Source: Ulva prolifera
Lineage: Eukaryota > Chlorophyta > Ulvophyceae > Ulvales > Ulvaceae
Reading direction: 5' to 3'
NCBI GenBank assembly: GCA_023078555.1
Contig: CM041198.1
Span: forward strand, 1,600,800 to 1,664,799
DNA: 64,000 nt
Shown here: piece after piece, positions 34,508 to 46,177 of the stretch
Layout: the number at the start of each line of letters is the position of its first letter
How positions within the stretch are numbered: the first letter of the stretch is position 1
The notes under the pieces: model-generated
What the model was told of the DNA's origin: nothing
Seen by the model: only the letters and a program-made list of their open reading frames with translations
Database searches by the model: none
Program-made: the position numbers and the translations under genes

Positions 34508-35299
34508 TTAGTCGGAGTCGCTGGCCTGCTGCACAGCGCACGGGATGGTGACGTGACTGTACATCTACAATGGTCACTGTACAATGGCAGAAATACCGAT
34601 ATGAAGTCACCTTGTGTGGCTCGGAGGCATGCATTCGCAGAAGATACGTCCACACACACTTGAGTAGCAGCACAAGTCTAACCGCACGGGCCTTGCACAA
34701 CTTGGAGGGGCAGTTGGTGGTGCAGCTGTAGCCCATCGCATCCAGATCAAACCACGGGCAGCAGAAGCGTATGCCCTCAGCGGTGGAGCCGTCAGTGCCA
34801 CTAACCGCTGGAGCCGAAGGCATCACCGTAGGAGAAGCCATCACGCTCGCAGCCCTCAATGAACCAACTCTGCCGCTTGTCTCGGCGACAATGCGGGTGG
34901 CGACCTCGTGAGTAGCAGTTGCCCTCCAGCAGCGCCTCGGCGATGGAGTCTTAGTCCCGGCCGCGAAGGAGGCGGCATCTCCCCCGGCACGCGCGGTCAC
35001 CTCTGTGCGGCTAAATGCGTCAGCAATGAGCCCGAGGAATGTGAATGGTGTGCCAACGGACAGCGCGGAGCAGTCGGCGAGGCAGTCTCAGCCCTCCGCC
35101 GATGCGGCGGCGGCGGTCGCACGTGCCTCGGTGGTGCCTTGTGCCCATGCCTTGGACATTTTGGATATTGAGACGCAGCCAAAGGCGTTGCCCTCGGAGA
35201 CGAAGGCGTCCTGGGTCGCGGCCATGGCGGAGGCTAAGGTGGCGGCGGAGTCCTCTGCCGCCATAGCGGCGCGCACGACACGGCCGTCAAAGTCAGAGG
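34508..35299 (-). pseudogene. U7: truncated, decayed family copy
   Basis: The 3' half of exon 2 remains at 35299-34773 and the terminal exon at 34528-34508 (QASDSD, TAA, after CTGTGCAG). The 5' half (promoter, signal peptide, acidic repeat, first Cys) is missing: homology stops at a run of 14 G (35298-35311) and LINE-like sequence follows. Damage includes TGA at 35090-35088 in place of the first Cys codons of the EDCDC motif, loss of about 15 codons around the YASCSAVAYA segment with a frame change, several lost Cys (DAFVSEG for AACVSEG) and a donor changed from GTACGC to ATACGC. SEGNAFGC and SALSVGT still identify it, and the QASDSD tail places it nearest U8-U10. Confidence 0.85.
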
Positions 35300-35750
35300 G
35301 GGGGGGGGGGGATGGGAATGCCTTGTTTCTGGTGCAATACGGTAGGGACTTGGCAGCGGTGCGCCGGGCTGGCCGGCCCCGGGGTTCCTCTTCGGGTCTG
35401 TGGAGACGGTGCGGGTTGGGCCGGGGGTCCCCGGCGGTCGGTCGGCCCGGTCAGACGGCCTCGCAAAGTGCCATCGCGGGCGCGGCCAAGTTGTGGACCC
35501 CCCCCTGGTGGGCTGGATTGGGTGTATGATTTGTGGGTGGGGGTGTGTGTGGGGGTCAGGAAGGGTTATCGGGTGCGATTCAGGTGTGTCTGTGGCGGTG
35601 TGAGTGTGGCTGCCTGGATGCTCAAGTCAATTGCTGGGGACTCTGTGGGTTGGGTGTGGGCGCTGGTCGCGACTGTGGCGTGGGTGCGATGAACCGGGTT
35701 GGTGGTTGTGTTCTTGCGTTGCTTGCTGCTTGCTCGGACACCACACAAGC
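35298..35750 (+). repeat. Poly(G) junction and LINE-like sequence
   Basis: Fourteen G separate U7 from a GC-rich, then GT-rich segment (GGCCCGGTCAGACGGCCTC, GTGGGGGTGTGTGTGGGGGT) that resembles 32800-33060 and the bodies of the LINE-like copies. No terminal motif is clear. It may be the element whose insertion or deletion removed the 5' half of U7. Confidence 0.35.
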
Positions 35751-38348
35751 GGTAGGACTCCTATCACAGGAGGTCGACACCCACGCATGGTCGCCAGGTT
35801 ACATACCACAGTGGCAGCAGGCAGAACACCTCAGGTGAGCGGCTGTTTGGTGAACCATCCACACTTCAGCTTAGCCACACCAGAGTGACAATCGTTTGAC
35901 TGGACAAGCAGGCCTAGACCCAGGCCACCACGGACATGCACAGCTGTCTGCATACTCTCAGAATCAGATTAGTGTGCACCAGGAACGGCAGTCGATTGCA
36001 AGTCTCCGTAAGCTCTCTGCACGGTCAGTCAGACAGACAATCGGGTGGAACGGGGGAGAGAAAAAGGGATCTTTCCGTCAAGGCGTCTCTCAGGCAATAT
36101 GGATGTGGGTCTGTGTATGGACGTGCTCTGTTTGCATGGTGTCAGCATGCAAATTGTGGAAGAGGACTCTGTTCTGGAAGGAGGAGGCCCCTCTGGCAAC
36201 GCCATCACGACCTCCTAAAGCACATGGCGTCTGAGCGCTCAGCAGCTAGCAGCCTGAGCTGTGAGGTCTGCATATTATGCAGCTGCTTCTGTCTAGTCAG
36301 CTATGGGGCTGTTGGAGCAGGTGATGGGCCCGCTATATCATCAGGACAGACCTCGTTGGAAGGTATATGGCGGATGTTGTGTCACAAGGACAAAGCCAGA
36401 GGGGCCGGTAGCACCGCCCGGACAATGAGCAAACACACGGACATCCCAAAGCACACGCGGCAGGAGAGTGGCATCCACATCGAATGGCCGGTGGTGTGTG
36501 TTTACTAGGTGAAGGGTAGTTGGGCGAGGAATTGCTGATGGCCAGCGCAGCCTTCTCAAACTCAATGCTACCCCAATCTGCACTGTGTGATTGCTCGCCG
36601 TAGGCAGATTTGCCAGGCTGGGCGGACTGCGCAGTGCCATATGGCTGCGGGTACCAAGTGATGGATATGTAGCATAAACAGCAGAACAGATGCAGCTGAC
36701 AATGATGCAAGGAGGCACCCAGACAACTCAGCATGTTCAAAGGCAGAAATCAGTCTTGTCGGACGTCGATGGCTATGGAGAGATATAATCTTACTTCCAG
36801 GACATCTGCAGTGATCGTCAGACTTTTTTCTGTAATACGGCAGTGCGAGTTGAACTGGCAACAAGCGCTCACCCATGGCTCCCATGGATGCGGGTTTAAT
36901 GTCATCGGATCCGCCGAGAATGATTGCACGGCAGATTAACCCAACGCATAGCCACAGAACGTGCTGTATCACATCAAATGAGAGCTGTGGATGTGCAATC
37001 TGTATCTCTGAGATACTGGCGCGAGTAGGCGTCAGGTCGGTGGACGCTATGTACTAACACGTACACAAGATAGATGTCTAAGGTCCTGGCAGGCTATGTA
37101 GATTGACGGAATTCAAAAGATACTTTTCGTGTTCAGATGGGCAGCCGATGAAAAAGTACCGACCGTCTGGGACATTTGAGCACGCCAGAAGTGGTCAGGC
37201 GACGCAAGATATATGGCAAGCGACACATGATATGGAGAGGTCTTTGAGCGCATCTTGTTTACATAGTGGATTCTCCGGTGGTTGTCGATGGTGTTGGAAG
37301 GTATGTCTCGTGGCAGCGACTGCGTTGCAGACCAGAACGTGCACCGGCTTATACTGAGCCTTTCACAGCAGTTATATGACAGGAATATATAAGTAGTTTC
37401 CGCAGCAGCATGTGTATCTTTACCAGGCGGGTGAACGTCGTCAAAGTCTGTACATGAGAGTGCAACCTCAGAAAGTCAGCTTGCCCACCTCAGCCACGGC
37501 AAGTGATCCAGGGCCTGCAGAAATATACACTCAGGCAGGTTTGCCAACGTCTGAATGAGCCATAGACGGACACTACGAGGATTGAAAGCATGAGCAACAG
37601 AAACTTGCGAAGTCTTCACTCACGCTGCAGGATGAGTCTTCAAAAACAGACTGCTGCAGCAGCCAGGAAAGGCCTAGTTGTACCTGCGAACAGGACTGTG
37701 AATCCCTCTGCTACCAAATTGAATCGCAAAAACCTTTCTTAGCGAATTACGATGTCAGTAGTGGTTCACCGTGCAGCATTCTGGTGTAATGTGCGGCTAG
37801 CAGAGGCATGCTACAAATGTCGATTGTTTGACAGATTGGACACCCCGGTACTATCCCCACTTGTCAAGTAAGTCTGGCTCAATGTGTAGGCGATTCAGAG
37901 AATCAATTGCTGACAAGTACACAGTGGTCTTGACCTAGTGAATGCTTCGCAAACAACCAAGGTGTTGATGCGCACACAATCCATCGGCAATGGCCATGTC
38001 TCGAGTTCAAAGTGATCACTAATGGTGTTGCAGCAGCTGCTGCAACACCACACGATGATAACATGCTGCAAAAACGTCAGCTTTGAGACATGCACGCAGT
38101 ACGTGTTTCACCTGGAAATCTGAAACATAGATTTAAAGACCTGGTGTTGGATGCACGGGTTTACAACCTCTACAACCATCATTTGGATCATGCAGACAGC
38201 GACACCAAGGTCAGCACACATGAGCATGCATTCCGCAGAACTGCTGCAGCTCTGCGCCTACTCTGCCACTGCACATTCCCTCGCTCAAGAATGTCTGGAA
38301 AGGACCCATGCTGAAACAAAACCATCTGCCAAACAACGCTGCAGATCT
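35751..38348. other. Intergenic stretch
   Basis: No gene is supported. A LINE-like 3' end on the minus strand is at 36378-36450 (GACAAAGCCAGAGGGGCCGG then TAGCACCGC). The rest is AT-richer, with short overlapping frames only. Confidence 0.4.
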
Positions 38349-38388
38349 AAGACATGCATGCACCTCTTCCAGGCACATGCACATGCCG
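38349..38388 (-). promoter_or_regulatory. Conserved block 3' of U8
   Basis: On the minus strand it reads GGCATGTGCATGTGCCTGGA, AGAGGTGCATGCATGTCTT and matches 51951-51990 downstream of U9 with one or two changes. It lies about 220-255 nt after the U8 stop. Surrounding sequence is much more diverged, so it is likely a 3'UTR or 3'-end element. Confidence 0.5.
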
Positions 38389-38605
38389 GGCTGCGGCAAC
38401 AGCCTGCACCGATTCGCCACGTGCTGTTGCCGCCAGCACCCACCCCGGACAGCACCCACGAGCCTGTTCAAAGCACAGGGCGGGCGCGGCAAGGCAGGCG
38501 GGCGCTCGCGTGATGGCAGCAGAAACGCCGCACCCCCCACACCGCTGACCCTCCTGCCTCATTCTCTTTCACCTTCAGGATCGGTCTTGTCATACCGGGA
38601 GGCGC

Positions 38606-40463
38606 CTAGTTGGAGTCGTTGGCCTGCTGCACAGCACACGGGGAGGTCATGCACACAGCTGAAGAAATGTGTGATGCGTGACACGACTTGATCAGGTGAC
38701 TGATGGAAAGTTGACTCACTCACCAATGCGAACAGTCGAGCAGATGTCTACAGCAGGGAGGGGGGACTGGGGAGCGTACGCCCTCGGCGGTGGAGCCGTC
38801 GGTGGAGCCGAAAGCGTCACCGAAGGAGAAGTCATCACGCTCGCAGCCCTGGATGACGCCAAATGTGCCGCTGGTCTCGGCGACGATGCGGGTGGCAACG
38901 TTGGTCGAGTAGCAGTTGCCCTCGAGCAGCGCCTCGGCGATGGCCTTTGTCCACACGCTCGCGTAGGCGACAGCAGAGCAGCTGGCGTAGGCGGCCGCGA
39001 AGGAGGCGGAATCGCCCTCGGAGCACGCGGTCACCTCAGTGCGAGCAAATGCGTCAGCGATGAGCTCGATGAAGGTCTATGCTGTGCCGACAGACAGTGC
39101 GGAGGCGTCGGCGAGGCAGTCGCAGTCCTCTGCAGAAGCGGCGACGGCGGTCGCGTGCGCCTCAGCGGTGGCCTGGGCCCACGCCGTGGCCATTGCAGAG
39201 GCCGAGGCGCAGCCAAAGGCGTTGCCCTCGGAGACGCATGCGGCCTGGGTCGTGGCCATGGCGGTGGCAAAGGCGACGGCGGAGTCCTCTGCGGCCATAG
39301 CGGCGCGCGCGACGCGGCCGTCAAAGTCGGGGCGGCAGAACTCGGTGAACACGTTGGCGATGGCGGTGGCGTGGGCGTTGTTGAATGCAGAAATGGTGCG
39401 GGCGGTGCCCTGGCTGACACACTCAACGCGTGACCTGGTGGAGCCTGAGCTTGTGTTGACAGAACCGCCCTCGTCGCCCTCATCGCCCTCATCGCCCTCA
39501 TCGCCTTCGTTGCCCTCGTTGCCCTCATCACCCTCATCACCCTCGTTGCCCTCATTGCCTTCGTCACCTTCGTCGCCCTCGTCACCCTCGTTGCCTTCAT
39601 CGCCCTCATCCCCCTCGTCGCCGTCGTTGCCGCGGTTGCGGCGGAAGTATTCAAGCCCCTAGTCACCCTCGTTTCCCTCGTCACCTTCGTTGCCCTCGTT
39701 GCCGTCGTTGTCCTTGGAGAGGAGGCCGCGACTGGGCTGGGAGCCAGAGGAGGTGGCCACGGCGGCGCTGGAGGGCTCGGGCGCCATCACGGCTCCGGCC
39801 ATCATCAGGCCAACTGCGGCTGCGGCGTAAATCCTGCACACGCGTGCACGTGGCTGCTGTCCCTGAGACTAGTAGAAAATGTGTCTCTGAGACTGGGATG
39901 ATGCACACGTACATGTACATTGTCTGCGTATACCACTGGCAGTGCTGACTTCGCAACGTGTGACCACATCATGATGCACATGTAGCATATAAACAGAGTG
40001 AATCAATTCGAATCGGAAGGTTTGACAGAAGTAGTCGAACGAGGCTAGAGCTTGCAATCAATTGAAGTTCATATGAAGCCATGCATGTCAGTGACCTCAG
40101 CTGGCGACTATGCGGCTATCGCCTAATCGAGGATATCACCGAGAAATTGTGGCAGTACGCAATGACTCAGAACTTGCGTCATAGCACAGGGCGGCGGCGG
40201 CTGGATCCGGAGCACGTGTACACGTGTCACCATAACGTCGCCATGCGCATGCATAGCGTGACCGGGTGGCACAACCGCTGGCAAGCAAACGCCGGAAGCC
40301 GACATCGATCACCATGGCTGTATGGGCTTTGTATGGCAGCGTATACACGATCCGGGCAATGATGTACTTAATGAGATCGGCAAGCATGTCGAAGCCGGAG
40401 ACGTGTAAATATGAAAATGCAAAGGCGACGATCAGGCTCGGGAGGATGCATATGGGCGCACAT
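38606..40463 (-). pseudogene. U8: family copy with two nonsense codons
   Basis: Structure on the minus strand: 40463-40462 (exon 1 end, CAAAAT before GTGCGC), 39833-38780 (exon 2) and 38626-38606 (QANDSN, TAG). All splice sites look normal (acceptors TGTGCAG and CTGTGCAG, second donor GTACGC), and the promoter is present. Exon 2 begins MIYAAAAVGLMMAGAVM as usual, but TAG at 39661-39659 replaces the GAG found in U9 (GDEGLD), and TAG at 39079-39077 replaces TCG in GTASTF. The frame is otherwise open and all ten Cys codons are present. Since the two stops replace Glu and Ser codons, a reassigned UAG is unlikely. It is a recent pseudogene, or carries sequence errors. Introns are 628 and 153 bp. 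Confidence 0.8.
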
Positions 40464-40580
40464 TTTGTCCGGGCCGGAGGTCGGGGAGTTTGCCGAATTA
40501 GAGAATGGGAAAGATACAGATGCAGATGCAGCGCGGCTGAATGATGGAGAGGCTGTAATACTTGAGGCGCTTTGCCCCAC

Positions 40581-40653
40581 TTATATACCACGCCGCAGGC
40601 CGGACGAGGCTAGAGCTCGGTCGACCGAGGTCGCGTTCGCGATGCAGAATGCA
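40581..40653 (-). promoter_or_regulatory. U8 core promoter: TATA and GCATCGCG box
   Basis: On the minus strand TATATAA is at 40587-40581, and TGCATTCTGCATCGCG at 40653-40638, 66 bp upstream. U9 and U10 have TGCATTCCGCATCGCGAG and TGCATTCAGCATCGCGAG in the same place. Confidence 0.65.
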
Positions 40654-41298
40654 CTGCAGGGCGGTCGGCGTGCACATATGCATGGCCATGCATGGCGTAC
40701 AGGTGCCTCACAGCCACTCTGGCCGAGGCCTCGCGAGGTTCCGTGGCTGAAGCGTTCGGGACATTACGTGACGCCAACCCGTCGTGCATGTATCTGTTCG
40801 ATCGGTATAGGGGTACACGCACTTCTCGTGACGCGACGATCGCGTGCTCTAGATCATGCACGACGAACGGCGCCTCGCATGGTACTAATGGCTGCGCAAT
40901 TCACTTCCCGAAACTTTACAGCTCCGAGCCGTGCATCCATATGCTAATTGCACATATGACCATATAGGTCGTGACGCTTTATTGCCTCTCACGTGAGATG
41001 TTACAAAAGAGAGAACGGGAGAAAACAAACACTGAAACCGAATGTCATCCGCATCAACATCAACCTACACTCACGTGAGATGTACATCTCCGGACCAGGC
41101 CAGCCTATGTACATAGAACATGCTATGATGAGTCCTTGCGCTGGATAGCTAGGACGCACCATAGTTATGGAACAAGCTTCAACGCAGACCGTAGCGCTGA
41201 GCCCGAGTGCTGTTCCAAACATTTTGGCTTCCTCTCGAACAGTTCCCAACGCGGCCGATATCGCACTGCAGTACATATGAGAAACCGGCGGCCGGTCC

Positions 41299-41322
41299 GC
41301 ACCGCGTGAAGTGTGAACTCGC
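41299..41322 (-). promoter_or_regulatory. Distal element of the U8-U10 promoter class
   Basis: On the minus strand it reads GCGAGTTCACACTTCACGCG and GTGC, matching 48963-48986 (U9) and 60014-60037 (U10) at all but three central positions. Distance to the TATA box is about 735 bp here and 536-578 bp there. Confidence 0.5.
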
Positions 41323-41476
41323 TGCTCGTGTTGAACTCGCTCAGTGTTCACGCACCATCTGCTCGCCGGACGTCGAAGCATGCTGCCCGGGCCTGCCTAT
41401 TGGGGAGATTTCACTGCGGGGCGAAAACGGTGACCATGTCTCGAGTCAGAATCTCTGGATGATAACGAAACCACCT

Positions 41477-41505
41477 TGAAGATCGATATCGGATATCGAT
41501 CTTCA
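41477..41505. repeat. Palindrome, two 14-bp arms
   Basis: TGAAGATCGATATC, one G, then the exact complement. It lies between the U8 upstream region and the CACTA element. Confidence 0.8.
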
Positions 41506-41630
41506 CAAAGAATAGGGTTCTTTCACTGGTTATAATTAGTATGCGCCCGCGTTGACTACAGATCAGAAGTGCATAGTCATCATATGCATTCCGCGAAACT
41601 CTTTCACGTTCCGGCGACACATCTCAAAGA

Positions 41631-44600
41631 CACTACAAGAAACTCGACTTCCCCAGAGTTGAGCAAAGTGCCCTTTCTGGATCAGGGGCCGGTGGGCTGA
41701 GGGCATTACTGCCCCCTTCTGCATCAGGGGCTGTTTCAGCATACAGCAGAGGGGGGCAGAACTCGCCACACTCACCCCAGAGCCACAGTGGCAGACAGGG
41801 GCAGATCTGTGCAGCACTGCTCGGGGTTGTTTCCATGGCCGGCCACCAACTCGAAGCAGAAGGGGCACATTCATGGATTGGTACAAGGGCACCTTGAATG
41901 ATCGGCACAAGGGACTCGGACGCACAACGTGGACGTATTAGAGGACGCACTGTGGCCCCACGAACATATTTGGTAACCGCACGGCTTGAGCTCAACGATT
42001 GGCGAGGGGATACCGTTTGGCGAAATAGTACATGTACACAGCCAACTTGCTTGCAAGCGCAGTATCAGCATTTACAGTCGCTTGTACGGCATCATAGTGT
42101 TCTCTTCTGTGTGCATAATCGGTGAGTCTTGGAAGGGAACACTGCGAGCGCGCCGATTGCAGGCCTGACATGCGCTGCTCGAGCTGTGGTGTCTTACCGC
42201 TGGACTCCCGTGAGACCCGCCGATCTCATCGGACATAGTGACCAGGACCGTGTGCGTCGCTGACAGTATTTGTACATCCCCATGCTGCAAATCAGTGCTG
42301 TTGCCAGGATCTAGCGTGTGCCTATGCTCGCAAACTGGAAGTGCGGTTCTCTGCGAAAAGCGGTTTCAATACAACGATCGCTGAGTGAGCAGTGACCGAG
42401 CGCCACTTTTGGTTCATATTCAAGTTGCTACTCTGTGATGATCTAATGTTGGCAGGTGAGACAGCCGCAGTTCCAGTTGATGTCTCCGCTTGGGATTGTG
42501 GTCAATCGTTCGGGAGAACTGTGTCTCCCCCTTCAATTTGTATTCATGTGCCGTCTGCATATTTAATTCAATCTTGTATGCACACAGTTGCAAGGCCCTT
42601 GAGCTGTACACCAGTGTGGGCATGGGCGTGTGTGTGGTTGTGTGGCCGTGTCGCTGTGTCCGGCGCGGGTGCTGCCGTTGCGTGGGTGTTTTGGTGTGCG
42701 GTTCGTGTGGCTTGCTGCGTGGTGTGCGTTTAAACGCAGGGGAAATATTTCCCCTGCTTCTTGCTTGCGGTGCTACCTGCCTCGCTTGCTTTGTCCTTGT
42801 AACTGATACACCAGTGTACCTGTGGCCATGGCCCCTTCTTGCCACTCGCGAAAACATGCTCACATCAGAGCATACGCGCAGCTGACGACCACCCGTGTGT
42901 GCATTACGTTGCAGCACAGCCTCAGAATTTTCAAAGCGGCAAGACTGTCAGAATACGCATCAATTCGCAGCCGATTGTTGTTGCTCACTGCATCGTCGGT
43001 TACAGCCAGCCGTCGAAGGCAGCCAAGCATTTGACTTCATAGTCATTCGTAGCTTGATTTGCCATGCTCGCCTTGTGTTGTTGAGCAGCTTTGTCTGTCT
43101 CGGGCTTAGCCTCTACTCCCGGCAACATTCGAGAAGATGGTATGCATTATCAGCGCGCTTACAGGCGAACACACACGGATATTATGGATGGCTATCAAGG
43201 TCTGATCTGCTGCAGTATTTGTTGAGATATACCGCATTCGCGCTGTGATTGTTGATCAGGCTGTGCGATGCGCTTTGAGCCAGGCAACGGCCACCGCCTG
43301 ATGTCTTGCATGAAACGACTGTCATACAACATGGGGAAAAAATTATTTCTGAAGCTCTCGTCAATGGACGTGCGTCAGATGAAAGATTCACGTTCCGATG
43401 TTAGGACAGCGCGTGCGGAAACACTTGATGTACCTTTGCAGGGTCGGCCACACGCTTCAATGCTAAAGAGCTTCGAAGTTTTTGGATAGTAATAAGTTGC
43501 AAAGGCACGTTCTCGGTTTCCTTTGCCTGGTGGTGCTTGGTCTCGTCAGTTGCACGAAATTTGCACCGTATTATCACACCTGCCGAACTCACGTATTTAA
43601 ATCATGCTGCCATTACAATACTAGATTCAGCAGAGCTGGCAGCAATCAATGTGTAGGTGCAATCAACGATACTGTGGACTGACGATTTTGATCAGCCATG
43701 GCCACAATGTCAAACAGAGCCTTATCAGTAGGTATTCACGATGCAAAGGTGTGACATGTTTACTTCTGCATTCACATGCTGCTTGAGTGCTGCGGCATTA
43801 GCACTGAATGCTGAATGCTTGGCTGGATCCAAAATCTGCATTTTGAACGGACATCGGTGCAGGTCTGCAACATCCGCAACGTAAGCAGCATACAAACATC
43901 GTCCCTTATGTGCTTCAGGCAGGCAGTATGCGATGGCCATGTTGGAGACGTGTTTCCTGCACAGGTACGATGCTGGCCGCTTTAAAGATGAATTCATCTG
44001 ATGTGACGAGCCATTGTCCTAAATGCTACTTTGCTTCATCATTCAAGCGTCTCAAAATATTGCTTGATTGCAGATATATCATGAAGGCCATCATCAGGTT
44101 CAATTCTTTCATGTTTTTGTGATCCTACGCAGCTTGCAGAGGTAGTGCTGTTGGGTTGAGTGCTGTGTGCCATGCGATTCAATCGGGGATTATCTAGGGA
44201 CGTCTGCAGCCGCGCGCAAAAGCAAGTTGTAATCTACAAGAAGCATTCAGCAGACTGTAATGGTGTGCGTGGCCTGTATTGCCGTGTAGCATTGATTTCT
44301 AGCACTGGCAGCGTATGTACATTGTACCCCTCGCATCGCACACAAAACCTCACCTGCTGCACTCGGGGAGGTTTCTGACCCAAATGTGCGTAAAACCACC
44401 ACTTGGGCAAGGGCAGTTTCTGCCCCAGGTCCAAAAGGGGCAGACTTAGGCACGTTCAGGTGGCGCTTTGCATGGGCACGCGACATCATGTAGGAACCTG
44501 TTTACGAGTAAATGCAGCACGAATCAAAGCGGCCGAACACAAAATATACATTAGAGCAATGCATCTATCATCTACTGCCTTGGAATGGGCACTACAGGCG

Positions 44601-45090
44601 TTGATGCGGAGCGCTGCCAACATCCTACAGAGCATGCACTCGCCACGCTGTCGGGCATCAGCTCCCATTCATGCGAACTCACTACAGCTGCGCTTCTGCT
44701 ACGGTTTAATCCTCAATTGTTGGTCTGCTTAGATCCGCGATGTAGTTTGGCGGCAACGCATGTGGATCGAACGTTGCCCGTGTTGGCCCCAAACAGCTCC
44801 ACAGAACCTGGGGCAGTTTGCTACCGATGTACTGCAACAAGTCTCTGGGACCCGCACCCATACTAAACGACTTATATATCTTCTATGCGATCATTTGAAT
44901 CAACACGAGCCAAATCTGTACAGCATCCGACTAATAGTGGTCACGTACAACATTTGCCCTTGGCCATCATCAGCCCCAATACCTGGCCTAATGTGCCCCA
45001 AGTGATACGCCCCATGTCACAGATCCGCCCCAAGCCCTTTCCATAAACCTCCCCAGACGCAGTATTGGGGTAGTCAAGTTTCTTGTAGTG
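41631..45090. mobile_element. Non-autonomous CACTA (En/Spm-type) DNA transposon
   Basis: The left end CACTACAAGAAACTCGACTT then CCCC is matched by the right end in inverse orientation (CACTACAAGAAACTTGACTA then CCCC; two mismatches in 24). CACTACAAGAAA is the classic CACTA-superfamily terminus. The 3-bp sequence AGA stands directly outside both ends (41628-41630, 45091-45093), the target-duplication size expected for this superfamily. Subterminal regions are rich in short GGGGCAG/CTGCCCC repeats at both sides (about 41660-41830 and 44400-45050), typical transposase-binding structure. Over 3460 bp I see no transposase-like frame, so mobility would need a transposase from elsewhere. A LINE-like piece is nested at about 42590-42810. 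Confidence 0.88.
42590..42810 (+). repeat. LINE-like copy nested in the CACTA element
   Basis: A GT-rich body ends in TTGCGGTGCTACCTGCCTCG then CTTGCTTTGTCCTTGTAAC, a well-preserved common 3' terminus. A 22-bp palindrome (GCAGGGGAAAT and complement, 42736-42757) lies just before it. Nesting shows that this insertion is younger than the CACTA element. Confidence 0.6.
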
Positions 45091-46130
45091 AGACCTTTCA
45101 CTGTCAGTGGTCAGTGGTCAGATCAGGTAATATGCATTTGCATGCGCACCCGCCAGTGGCCGGGCACATTCATGTAGCTGCAGCTGCCACATGTACACAG
45201 TGTACACAGTGTAGCGCTAGCCTGTAAGCCTGGGTATGGGATACCAAGTTGAAGTGACCCCGACAGCCGAGGTTGGGCAGGCAATGCGGTTCGTATCGAT
45301 GTCATCTGTGTTCCTCTTGTAGCAGGAGATTGCTGGTCATGATCACCTCATGAGGTGGATATCGCAAGTCCGAGTCGGTCGACCTTATACCGCGTGTGTC
45401 TCTTGCGATCGCTTGAGCTCAAGCTAGACTTATAATACCATGATACATAGCAGTGCAGTTGGGGCGGTGCGTGTGACAAGCTTCGTCCCGAGGATGAAGG
45501 AGGCGAGGCGGGCAGCGCTAGCACTGCGAAAACAGCAGGCAAATCATGATCAAGAACACACCCAGCACCCCGGACCGGGTCCAACCACGCAATCGGTGGG
45601 GCGGTGTGCAAGGGTTGCGTAAGGAGCGTTCAGTGCTGCTATATAAACCTTGTCTGTGTCCATACTCTTATTTGCTACTTCGTCACAGCGGTGTACCATA
45701 GCTAGCAGGGCGCTACGGTTGGCATGTATGACACGTGCGGATTACCTCGAAGCAACCATATAAATGACACTGCGTGTCACGCCGTATACGCGTACCAGCC
45801 CTGTTGCTGCAATTCTTGACTACCTTGCCATCTCTAGTCTAGGGCCAGTATATAGCTAGCTAGCCTCGCGAGCTCGGGCCCGTCTAGAAGAATGTAGATC
45901 TACATTTACTTGGGCACTTCTGACTGGACCTAGGTCCGGGGCCCCAGGATGTGTGCTCCGGGCCCCATGGCCAGGGTCGTGTATTCTAGAGCCAGGTGGG
46001 CCCCAGGGGGTGTGTGGCTGGGTACGTGGCTTGGGTACCATTGCAATTGCTCCAGGATCGAGGCGAGTGGGCCCACTGTACCAGCCTTTGGTGGTTGCTT
46101 GTGTTGCAGCCGGTCAATGGATGGGCTTGA

Positions 46131-46177
46131 TGTGTTTGTTTGCTTAAGCTTAGCTTAAGCTTAAGCAAACAAACACA
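46131..46177. repeat. Inverted repeat, 19-bp arms
   Basis: TGTGTTTGTTTGCTTAAGC and its complement are separated by 9 bp (46150-46158), which are themselves made of TTAGCTTAA. Confidence 0.8.

Noticed and set aside
39077..39661. UAG reassigned to an amino acid
   Set aside because: The two UAG codons stand for different residues (Glu, Ser), and UAG is used as the normal stop in U1-U3, U6 and U9.
44384..44390. AAATGTGCGT, resembling an exon 1 end
   Set aside because: It lies inside the CACTA element, with no TATA box or leader, and no family exon 2 follows on this strand until U9, which has its own exon 1.
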